Shown one piece after another: positions 1-6,537 of a stretch of 17,325 nucleotides of DNA. The notes below the pieces were generated by a model. That model made no database searches. It worked only from the letters and a program-made list of their open reading frames with translations, and was not told where the DNA came from. Numbering within the stretch: the first letter of the stretch is position 1; every line of letters starts with the position of its first letter. This stretch comes from Rhodobacterales bacterium (GTDB lineage Bacteria > Pseudomonadota > Alphaproteobacteria > Rhodobacterales > Rhodobacteraceae), in NCBI GenBank assembly GCA_013298485.1, contig JAAFHS010000007.1, positions 1 through 17,325 of the forward strand. Direction: 5' to 3'. Both the position numbers and the translations under genes were made by a program.

Positions 1-534
1 GAAAAGGGCGTGCCGTACCTGGGGATCTGTCTGGGCATGCAGATGGCGGTGATCGAGGCGTCACGCAACCTTGCCGGTCTTGCGGACGCGGGGTCGGAGG
101 AGTTTGACGTGGAAGCGGGGGGCAAACGGTTCACGCCGGTGGTCTATCACCTGAAGGAATGGGTGCAGGGCAACCATGTGGTGGCGCGGAAACTGGGCGA
201 CGACAAGGGCGGCACGATGCGGCTGGGGGCCTATACGGCGAACCTGTTGGCGGGGTCGAAGGTGGCGGGGGTGTACGGCGGCACGGTGATCGAGGAGCGG
301 CACCGGCACCGGTATGAGGTGGATGTGAAGTACCGCGAGCGGCTGGAGGCCTGTGGGTTGATCTTTTCGGGGATGAGCCCGGATGGCAAGCTGCCGGAAA
401 TCGTGGAGGTCAAGGATCACCCTTGGTTCATCGGGGTGCAGTTTCATCCGGAGTTGAAGTCGAAGCCGTTTGCGCCGCATCCGCTGTTTGCGGATTTCGT
501 GCGGGCGGCGGTGGAGGGGGCAAGGCTGGTGTGA
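1..534 (+). CDS. pyrG: CTP synthase, C-terminal glutaminase part (5' end outside window)
   Basis: CTP synthase makes CTP from UTP, ATP and glutamine in the cytoplasm; this fragment is the class I glutamine amidotransferase domain that releases ammonia. The frame is open from base 1, giving 177 residues, about the last third of a protein that is normally about 540-550 aa. The nucleophile elbow PYLGICLGMQ puts the catalytic Cys at fragment residue 10, and the His/Glu of the triad lie in GVQFHPEL (about residues 149 and 151). The segment RLGAYTANL and the closing FADFVRAA are typical of PyrG. Base composition is GC-rich like most of the window. No clear terminator hairpin follows the TGA; the next gene is AT-rich and apparently foreign. 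Identification is secure from the motif set. Confidence 0.97.
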   Translation, partial: EKGVPYLGICLGMQMAVIEASRNLAGLADAGSEEFDVEAGGKRFTPVVYHLKEWVQGNHVVARKLGDDKGGTMRLGAYTANLLAGSKVAGVYGGTVIEERHRHRYEVDVKYRERLEACGLIFSGMSPDGKLPEIVEVKDHPWFIGVQFHPELKSKPFAPHPLFADFVRAAVEGARLV

Positions 535-593
535 GGTATCTTCTTGATTTTTGATGGCTTTCCGCACCATCTTCGACGCACTACTAGAGCATT

Positions 594-597
594 GGAG
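594..597 (+). promoter_or_regulatory. Shine-Dalgarno supporting a TTG start
   Basis: GGAG lies 8 nt before the TTG at 606. The frame is closed upstream by TAG at 585-587 and no ATG or GTG lies between, so this site decides the start of the following gene. Confidence 0.55.
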
Positions 598-605
598 TAG
601 TTATT

Positions 606-1967
606 TTGTCGCCGGAGAATGAAAGGTATTTTCCCAACCACAAGATAGAGCCTGAAATAGGCCTTGCTGAGTACAACTTCGCTTGTGCGAGAGTGGGATC
701 GACCGATGAATCCATAACTTGGGCAACCAATATTACCGCACTAATATCAACCGCAGCAACATTTGCTGCTCTGAAGACTTCTGAGTACAAAGTTGAACTT
801 GCCACTGCAGGTACGAACGAAGAAACACTTAGACTAATTGTACTTTGTTCTATTCTTCTGTTTTCATTCCTTTCAATTGTTCATTTATCATATCTTCACA
901 AGTCGAGAATATTTGCTAGCAGAAAAGTAATTGTATTGAGAAGAATGCTCGGAGTAAGTTACGGTGAGAATAACCTTGTTCTTCCCAATTGGCGCATTGA
1001 AGGGGCAGATAATCCTTTTGCAATAAAGATTTTTCCAGGATTTTTTTCCTACCAGTCTTTTCCTGTGCATATGGTGCTACTGTCCGCTCTGACATCCACA
1101 TTTCTTCTTGGTCCGTCTGCGATGATAGTAGTTGCTGCGGAGACATCTCTGCCTCAGCTTGAAGGCTTTCGTCCCATTTACTTTGGGTTCATTTGGTACC
1201 TTCTTGGCTTGTCATTTTTTAAATGGCAGCTACGTGAAGTTGATGAGAATATACTTTTATGGCTAAGCTTATTGATTGCACGCCTCCTGAACGTGGAAAT
1301 TACTACTGGTCTAAACACCTCAATTTACGGAATTAAACTAGATATTGCTGAAGCAAAGCGTTTGCACTCTGACTTCGCTTGCATAGATAAGGTTGCAGTT
1401 TTTCTAGAAGACGGCGAGTTTTTTGAGCATAGTGGTATAAACTGGAAAGGTGTCGGGCGCGCTATCTATGCAAGAATGAAGAAAAAGTTTGCGGGGGGGG
1501 GCAGTTCGATCACTCAACAGTTTGTCAGAAGTAACTTTATAGTTCGACTTTCACCTACTGTTCGTCGCAAAATTGTAGAAATGCTGCTAGCCAAGTGGAT
1601 CGAGTCCGTTTGGTCCAAACGCCAAATTTTAGATGGGTACTTGGTCACTGCTCGGTACGATAGATCAGTTTATGGATTTCATCGTGCATTTAGGCATTTT
1701 TTTAGTGATAGCCCAAAATTAATTGAGCCTTGGGAAGCATTTATACTTGTTGAGAGGCTTGGCAACGTGAGGGGACAATTCCGCGGCAAGCGTGTTAGGG
1801 AGCTGTTACGTCGAGCAATTTCATCTGCATTGATTTCTATGGATGATGTAGAGAAAATTCTGAAATATTATAACTCAATGTTGGACCGTCATTTTGAGTT
1901 GCCCTTGGATCACCCGACACCAATCGAAGTGCTTGCATCCCTGAAGCAACCCCAAAGCGAGTTGTAG
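606..1967 (+). CDS. Multi-pass membrane protein with GT51 peptidoglycan glycosyltransferase domain
   Basis: A 453-aa protein begins at a TTG codon. Residues about 262-390 carry the GT51 (transglycosylase) motifs: LEDGEFFEHSG with catalytic-type Glu268 and Asp269, GGGSSITQQ at 297-305, an RK..E...AKWIE..WSK.QIL..YL stretch at 320-345, and a YGFHRAFRHFF...EAFIL segment. GT51 enzymes polymerise lipid II into glycan strands outside the inner membrane. No transpeptidase domain follows, as in MtgA, but MtgA is only about 230-240 aa. Here about 260 residues precede the catalytic core, with probable membrane helices near 42-58, 76-97, 152-178, 190-207 and perhaps 215-229. A basic stretch at 99-115 and a conserved-looking LPNWRIEGADNPFAIKIFPG-like loop lie between them. 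The gene is markedly AT-rich with codon use unlike its neighbours, suggesting transfer. A run of nine G encodes the Gly-rich motif. The family call is strong; the biological role is unknown. Confidence 0.85.
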   Translation: MSPENERYFPNHKIEPEIGLAEYNFACARVGSTDESITWATNITALISTAATFAALKTSEYKVELATAGTNEETLRLIVLCSILLFSFLSIVHLSYLHKSRIFASRKVIVLRRMLGVSYGENNLVLPNWRIEGADNPFAIKIFPGFFSYQSFPVHMVLLSALTSTFLLGPSAMIVVAAETSLPQLEGFRPIYFGFIWYLLGLSFFKWQLREVDENILLWLSLLIARLLNVEITTGLNTSIYGIKLDIAEAKRLHSDFACIDKVAVFLEDGEFFEHSGINWKGVGRAIYARMKKKFAGGGSSITQQFVRSNFIVRLSPTVRRKIVEMLLAKWIESVWSKRQILDGYLVTARYDRSVYGFHRAFRHFFSDSPKLIEPWEAFILVERLGNVRGQFRGKRVRELLRRAISSALISMDDVEKILKYYNSMLDRHFELPLDHPTPIEVLASLKQPQSEL

Positions 1968-1981
1968 GATATGCATTCATT

Positions 1982-2011
1982 GCGCACCACGGTGCGGGGC
2001 GGTTGGTGCGC
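1982..2011. repeat. Inverted repeat between convergent genes
   Basis: GCGCACC at 1982-1988 is matched by its exact complement GGTGCGC at 2005-2011, with a second GGTGCG copy at 1991-1996 that could form a competing small stem. It sits between two convergent genes, so it may help end transcription, but no T tract follows on either strand. Another pair, GGGTTC at 2049-2054 and GAACCC at 2083-2088, lies in the same spacer. Confidence 0.3.
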
Positions 2012-2092
2012 CGTCATATTGGCACCCCGGCGGGGCATTCGTAGGTCTGGGTTCCCCCCGACTCGCCGCGCAATGGCCGGGTGAACCCCGCC

Positions 2093-3049
2093 TTACGCGA
2101 TCACCGCCATCACCTTTGCCTCATCATAGTTGGCACCGCAGGTGACCACGGCGACATTGCGGCCCAGCCACTGGTCTTCCACCTGCAGGAAGCCTGCGAG
2201 GGCCAGTGCCGCCGCACCCTCCACGATCTGGTGTTCCTTGTGGGCGTAGGCGCGTAAAGCGCCCCTGATCTCATCCTCGGAGCACCACAGCAGATCGTCG
2301 ATCACGGCGCTGGCGATGGGCAGGGTGAGGGAGCCTTCGTCAATCCCACCCGCCACGCCATCGGCGAGGGTATCGGTATGGGGCACGTCGACCACATGGC
2401 CTGCCTGGATGGCGGCGGCAAGGGCGGCAGAGGCGGTGGCGGAGACGCCGATGATCCTGATGCCGGGTCGGGCGGATTTGAGGGCAGCACCGATCCCGCT
2501 GACGAGGCCACCGCCACCGAGGCTGATGAAGACGGCATCAAGCTCCGCATGCTGATCCAGCATTTCGAGGCCGGCTGTCCCCTGCCCCGCGATGATGTCG
2601 GCATCGTTGTAAGGGGAGATGTAGGGGATTTCCCGGTCCTGCGACAGGTGCAGGGCATGCGCCTCGGCCAGACCCGAATGTGCGCCGTGAATGATGACAT
2701 CGGTGCCATAGGCGCGGATGCGGGCGAGTTTGGCGGGGGCGACGGTTTCGGGTAAGACAACGGTCAGCTTGGTGCCCGTGCGGGCGGCGGCATGGCTGCA
2801 GGCGATGCCGTGGTTGCCGGAGGAGGCGGTGATGGCATGGGCCTCCTGCCCCAGCAGCGCCAGCTTGTTCGACGCGCCGCGCAGTTTGAACGAGCCTGTG
2901 TGTTGGAAATTCTCGGCCTTGAAGAACAGGTTGACGCCGGTCGCCTCGGCCACCCCGCGCGAGGGGATCAGGGGGGTTTCATAGATCAGACCCTTGATGC
3001 GGGTGCGTGCGGCGCGGCTGGCGGCGGCGGTGTGCGCGATGATGTTCAT
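2093..3049 (-). CDS. PLP-dependent threonine/serine dehydratase family enzyme
   Basis: A 318-aa fold-type II PLP enzyme. The PLP lysine is Lys55 in HTGSFKLRGA, the cofactor-binding Asn loop is SSGNHG at 76-81, and the phosphate-binding loop is GGGGL at 178-182. There is no C-terminal regulatory domain, so it resembles the short catabolic threonine dehydratase, serine racemase and hydroxyaspartate dehydratase type rather than biosynthetic IlvA. Such enzymes eliminate water or ammonia from beta-hydroxy amino acids, giving 2-oxo acids through an enamine/imine. It is the last gene of the minus-strand operon, 15 bp after the creatininase-like gene, with only a weak ribosome site at the ATG. The context suggests the final step in degrading the imported compound, with a RidA-like protein encoded at the operon head. 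The exact substrate cannot be read from sequence; EutB-like enzymes are one alternative. Confidence 0.88.
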   Translation of the reverse strand: MNIIAHTAAASRAARTRIKGLIYETPLIPSRGVAEATGVNLFFKAENFQHTGSFKLRGASNKLALLGQEAHAITASSGNHGIACSHAAARTGTKLTVVLPETVAPAKLARIRAYGTDVIIHGAHSGLAEAHALHLSQDREIPYISPYNDADIIAGQGTAGLEMLDQHAELDAVFISLGGGGLVSGIGAALKSARPGIRIIGVSATASAALAAAIQAGHVVDVPHTDTLADGVAGGIDEGSLTLPIASAVIDDLLWCSEDEIRGALRAYAHKEHQIVEGAAALALAGFLQVEDQWLGRNVAVVTCGANYDEAKVMAVIA

Positions 3050-3064
3050 GGATGTCTTTGCAAT

Positions 3065-3853
3065 TCAGCCGGGGATGGGGGCGTAACCGTCAAGGGGCAG
3101 GTCGCGCACCTGCCGCAGCAGGGCGATCATGCCTGCGGTCATATGGGCGGCAAGAGCCACGCCTTTTTCCGCCGTGGCAAGATGCGCCTCACCCACGACA
3201 CCGTGGGGGTTCAGATCAGAACTGACCCAAGCCAGGCTGATGGGGCCGATGGGGGGGATGGGGGCCGCCTCGGCGGTCGAGCGGAAATCCTGGGCGGCGG
3301 TCATGTCGACGCATTCGGGGCGGAAGGCAAGCATGAGGCTGGTTTCCGCATCGCCACCGTGGATGCCAAAGCGGCTTTCCTGTTCTGAAAACAGGCCCTC
3401 TGGCGCGCCAAAGCTGGCCCATTGCGCCTTGACGGCGACCATGCCCGCGCGGACACGAAGCTCACGCGACAGGATGGAGATCAGATCAAGGTTGCCGCCG
3501 TGGCTGTTGATGATGACGATCTTGCGGACCCCAGCACGCGCGACGGACAAGCCGATCTGGACCCATGCGGCAAGGGCCGTTTCAGCCGTCAGGGTCAGCG
3601 TGCCTGCGGCCCAGAGATGTTCGTTGGATTTGCCGACTGATTGCGTGGGCAGGATGCGGATGTCGAGATCATCGGGGCACTGGGTACGCAGGTGGCCAAG
3701 CAAGCCTTCGGCGATCATGGTATCGACGCCAACGGGCAGGTGGGGACCGTGCTGTTCAATGGCGGCAGTAGGCAGGATGGCGATGGTGCGCAGCGGATCG
3801 AGGCCTGCGAATTCGGGCGCTCGATAATCGGCCCAATCGTGACGGCGTGTCAT
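3065..3853 (-). CDS. Creatininase-family metal-dependent amidohydrolase
   Basis: A 262-aa cytoplasmic hydrolase of the creatininase (creatinine amidohydrolase/MftE/ArfB) family. The metal-ligand set is visible: Glu33 and His35 in AAIEQHGPHLP, Asp44 in VGVDT, His118 in INSHGGN, and Glu170 in HGGDAETS. Family members open cyclic amides or cleave formamides, so creatinine hydrolysis is only one option. Its ATG overlaps the TGA of the upstream flavoprotein gene (ATGA), and GAGG lies 7 nt upstream of the ATG, so translation is probably coupled. Within the operon it would follow deamination and oxidation and perform amide or ring hydrolysis before the PLP enzyme. Family assignment is strong; the substrate is inferred only from neighbours. 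Confidence 0.9.
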   Translation of the reverse strand: MTRRHDWADYRAPEFAGLDPLRTIAILPTAAIEQHGPHLPVGVDTMIAEGLLGHLRTQCPDDLDIRILPTQSVGKSNEHLWAAGTLTLTAETALAAWVQIGLSVARAGVRKIVIINSHGGNLDLISILSRELRVRAGMVAVKAQWASFGAPEGLFSEQESRFGIHGGDAETSLMLAFRPECVDMTAAQDFRSTAEAAPIPPIGPISLAWVSSDLNPHGVVGEAHLATAEKGVALAAHMTAGMIALLRQVRDLPLDGYAPIPG

Positions 3854-4494
3854 TCGGCGGCCTCGGGCAGGGCATTGGTCAGCGTCACGGTGACAGGGCG
3901 ACCGATCAGACGGTCCATCCGGCGGGCGACCTGGGCAAGGTGGGCACGGCGGCTGACCTCTGTCGAGCTGTCCATCAGGAAATGCGCGGCGAAGGTGCTG
4001 CGTTTTCGGGGCGCGCAGAGGAAACCCACACCGCGCATCAGGGTGCGCTTGCCGGGCGCACCGATGATCCAGGTGAGCCAGCGGCTGGCGCCGCAGGTTG
4101 TGAAGACGCCAAGACGCGTGATGTGGCGCAGGCCGGGCCGGATGTTCTTGTGCGTGGCATCAGGCATCAGGAACGCGACGCCGGGCAGCATGACGCGGTC
4201 GAGCCAGCCCTTCAGCATGGCGGGCAGGCCATACCACCAGGTCGGATAGACAAAGATCAGAGTATCGCACCATTTGAGGTCGGCGACATCCTGTGCGACG
4301 GGATCGCAGTTGTCCGGACAGGTGAGATAGCCTTCCCATTCGCGCGTGGTGAGGATGGGCTGGAAGCCTTTGCCGTAAAGGTCGCAAAGGCGGACCTCGG
4401 CCCCGGCGGCCTGCAGCTTTTTCAGGACGAGGTCTTTGACGGCTGCGTTGAAACTGTCGTTTTTCGGGTGACAATACACCACAAGAGCGCGCAT
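3850..4494 (-). CDS. NAD(P)H dehydrogenase (quinone)-like flavodoxin-fold protein, copy 2
   Basis: A 214-aa protein of the flavodoxin-like NAD(P)H:quinone oxidoreductase family (KefF/MdaB/NQO type). It starts MRALVVYCHPKNDSFN, the family's phosphate-binding loop after strand 1, and contains YPTWWYGLPAMLKGWLDRV (residues about 78-96), the conserved FMN/isoalloxazine-contact segment. These enzymes move electrons from NAD(P)H through FMN or FAD to quinones or other acceptors. It is a tandem paralogue of the gene just upstream, sharing motif order and a long C-terminal extension. Its ATG overlaps the upstream TGA (TGATG) and GGAG lies 8 nt before the start. In this operon it may reduce a pathway intermediate or recycle electrons for the FAD oxidoreductase; that role is inference. 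Confidence 0.85.
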   Translation of the reverse strand: MRALVVYCHPKNDSFNAAVKDLVLKKLQAAGAEVRLCDLYGKGFQPILTTREWEGYLTCPDNCDPVAQDVADLKWCDTLIFVYPTWWYGLPAMLKGWLDRVMLPGVAFLMPDATHKNIRPGLRHITRLGVFTTCGASRWLTWIIGAPGKRTLMRGVGFLCAPRKRSTFAAHFLMDSSTEVSRRAHLAQVARRMDRLIGRPVTVTLTNALPEAAE

Positions 4495-5075
4495 CAGAAA
4501 TGCTCCATCTCGCGTTGCACCGCCGCGATATAGCGACGGCGCCCTTCATCTGTAACACGATTCATGTCGTGCAGCGCCAGATATCGGCATTTGTCGGGGC
4601 GGGCCACGAACCAGAGTGCGCGTTTTATCACACGTTTGGGCGGATCGGCGGCGAGAAAGGCGCGCCAGCGGGTGGCCCCGTAGGTCGTGACGGCGGCCAT
4701 GCGGCGGATGTTGGTCAGCGCAGGGGCGACAAGGCCCGCCTCAAGGGTGAAACTGACACCGGGGAGGAAGACGCGGTCGAAGAAGCCCTTGAGGATGGCG
4801 GGGAAGCCGAAGTTCCAGACGGGAAAAACCATGACCAGCGCATCGGCGGCGCGCAGGCGGTCGACGTAACCCTGCACGGGTCCAGTATTGGCGGGGATGG
4901 TGAGGTAGCCACGCCGCTCAGCGGCGGTGAGGACAGGATCAAAGCCTTCGGCGTAAAGGTCGCACAGATCAACGTCCCAGCCACGTTTTGTCAGCGTATC
5001 CACGACGGTGGTTTTCAGGGCGGCGGAAAAGCTTTCCTCACACGGATGAGCAAAGAGGACGAGGGCGCGGGTCAT
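4494..5075 (-). CDS. NAD(P)H dehydrogenase (quinone)-like flavodoxin-fold protein, copy 1
   Basis: A 193-aa paralogue of the next gene. The start at 5075 is chosen because family similarity begins at once with MTRALVLFAHPCEESFS. The in-frame extension to 5177 is proline-rich, overlaps the upstream gene and resembles nothing. The active-site segment reads FPVWNFGFPAILKGFFDRV, compared with YPTWWYGLPAMLKGWLDRV in copy 2, so aromatic positions near the flavin or substrate differ. Both copies share LCDLY.(E/K)GF.P.LT and a C-terminal TT.GA.RW motif. The ATG overlaps the TGA of a 25-codon ORF that itself begins on the TGA of the FAD oxidoreductase gene. The two flavoproteins could form a heteromer or act on successive intermediates. 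Redox function is established for the family; the partner and substrate are unknown. Confidence 0.82.
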   Translation of the reverse strand: MTRALVLFAHPCEESFSAALKTTVVDTLTKRGWDVDLCDLYAEGFDPVLTAAERRGYLTIPANTGPVQGYVDRLRAADALVMVFPVWNFGFPAILKGFFDRVFLPGVSFTLEAGLVAPALTNIRRMAAVTTYGATRWRAFLAADPPKRVIKRALWFVARPDKCRYLALHDMNRVTDEGRRRYIAAVQREMEHF

Positions 5076-5149
5076 TCCGGGGACCTGCGCGGCGGATGGG
5101 TGGGAGCCTCCGGCGGGGATAGTTGAGAACGGAGGAAGGCGGGGGTCAT
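5072..5149 (-). CDS. Possible 25-aa coupling mini-ORF
   Basis: On the minus strand an ATG at 5149 overlaps the TGA of the FAD oxidoreductase gene (ATGA). It opens a 25-codon frame whose TGA overlaps the ATG of the first flavodoxin-fold gene (ATGA again). The peptide is rich in Pro, Arg and Ser with no recognisable domain. It fills exactly the 70-bp gap in an otherwise overlapping operon, so it could let ribosomes pass from one gene to the next. The peptide itself may have no function, and chance is a real alternative. Confidence 0.3.
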   Translation of the reverse strand: MTPAFLRSQLSPPEAPTHPPRRSPE

Positions 5150-6537
5150 TCGGCGACTTGGAGTTTGGGGTAGGCATACATTTTTGCGTAATCCCAGTGA
5201 GGGTCGTCCCATGCGATCATCTTGCCTGGATTGAGCAGGCCCTTGGGATCAGCCTCGCGTTTGAAGGCGAGTTGGCGGTCATCGACGGATTGCCGCCCGC
5301 CTTCCTCCAGCGTGTAGCGGTGCGGGTTGAAGACCATGCAGCCCATATCCTCATGCGCCCGGATGATGGCGTCGAGGCGCGCCTCGGAGGTGAAGCGGAC
5401 GAGCGAGAGGCCTGCGAACATCACCTGCCCGTTTTCGCGCATAAGCTCGAGATGCTGGATCACCTCGCCCGGGAAGGCCGCGCGGATGGCGGCGATTTTT
5501 TCGGCATAGGTGCCGGGGGGGTAGCGGACCTGCAGATAAGTGATGGCGGGATCGACCTTCAGCGCGCGCAGGGTGGTGTGGTTCCAGCCGTATTCATAGA
5601 CGGGGCCGGGTTCGCGGGGCCATTGGGTTTCGTCAGAGCGGTAGATGACTTTTGCACCGAGATAGCGCGCGGTGAAGGTCAGGAAGCCATCCATCGCATG
5701 GGGCGCGATCATCAGGCCCAGAAGGTTATCGCCGGGCTGCACATGCGGGGCGACGCGCTGAAAATAGTCTTGCGCAATGGGGGATTCGTAGGCCGAGATC
5801 AGTTTTTTCAGGATGCCGTCTTCGCGGCCCAAAGCTGCGGCGTAATCGACGGTCTGGGCTAAATCGGGGAGTGTCATGAAAATCTCCACCCAGTCGTAGG
5901 CGGGGGCGAGCGGCATTTCCAACTCGGTGATGATGCCGTTGGTGCCATAAGCGTGGCTGACGCGGTGCAGTTCTTCACCGGTGAATTCGAGGATGCGGGG
6001 CGCAGCCTCCATCGTGACTACGCGCAGGCGGATGATGTTGCCGAGATCGCGCAAGACCCCCCATGTGCAGGAGCCGACACCGCCGGAGCCGCCGGAGATG
6101 AAACCGCCGATGGTGGCGGTGGCGTAGGTGGAGGAGAACATGCGGATCTCCTGCCCCGAAGGCTTTGTCGCGACGTCCACGTCCTTCAAAAGGCACCCTG
6201 GTTCCACGATGACGCGACCCGGATGCACGGCTTTGACCGCATTCATGTGCTTCATATGCAGGATGATGCCGCCCGCAAGGGGCATGGCCTGGCCGTAGTT
6301 GCCCGTCCCTGCCCCGCGCACCGTCACTGGCACGTCATGGGCATGGGCCACGCGCAGAACTTCGATCACTTCAGCTTCATTCCGGGGCGCGACCACGAAA
6401 TCGGCGGTGACATGATCGAGGCGGGCTTTCAATACGGGCGAATACCAGAAAAAATCGCGGCTCTTGGCTTTGACCGACACCGGGTTTTCGTCGATGTCGA
6501 GATGGGCAAGGGCGGCTTTGGCGGCGTCTAGGTTCAT
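5146..6537 (-). CDS. FAD-binding oxidoreductase (GlcD/PCMH type)
   Basis: A 463-aa flavoenzyme of the FAD_binding_4/vanillyl-alcohol oxidase superfamily. The PCMH-type FAD domain spans about residues 42-213. It carries the pyrophosphate loop PVTVRGAGTGNYGQ, the LHMKHMNAV...VEPG segment, and ATIGGFISGGSGGVGSCTWG with the following YGTNGIITELEMPL. The C-terminus ends in the usual DPKGLLNPGKMI motif. The first FAD loop lacks the His used for covalent flavin attachment in some relatives, so FAD is probably non-covalent. Related enzymes oxidise 2-hydroxy acids, alcohols or amines. The ATG overlaps the amidohydrolase TGA (ATGA) and GGGAA precedes it by about 5 nt. It likely oxidises the deaminated intermediate, passing electrons to a quinone or to the neighbouring flavoproteins; this is inference. 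Confidence 0.88.
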   Translation of the reverse strand: MNLDAAKAALAHLDIDENPVSVKAKSRDFFWYSPVLKARLDHVTADFVVAPRNEAEVIEVLRVAHAHDVPVTVRGAGTGNYGQAMPLAGGIILHMKHMNAVKAVHPGRVIVEPGCLLKDVDVATKPSGQEIRMFSSTYATATIGGFISGGSGGVGSCTWGVLRDLGNIIRLRVVTMEAAPRILEFTGEELHRVSHAYGTNGIITELEMPLAPAYDWVEIFMTLPDLAQTVDYAAALGREDGILKKLISAYESPIAQDYFQRVAPHVQPGDNLLGLMIAPHAMDGFLTFTARYLGAKVIYRSDETQWPREPGPVYEYGWNHTTLRALKVDPAITYLQVRYPPGTYAEKIAAIRAAFPGEVIQHLELMRENGQVMFAGLSLVRFTSEARLDAIIRAHEDMGCMVFNPHRYTLEEGGRQSVDDRQLAFKREADPKGLLNPGKMIAWDDPHWDYAKMYAYPKLQVAE

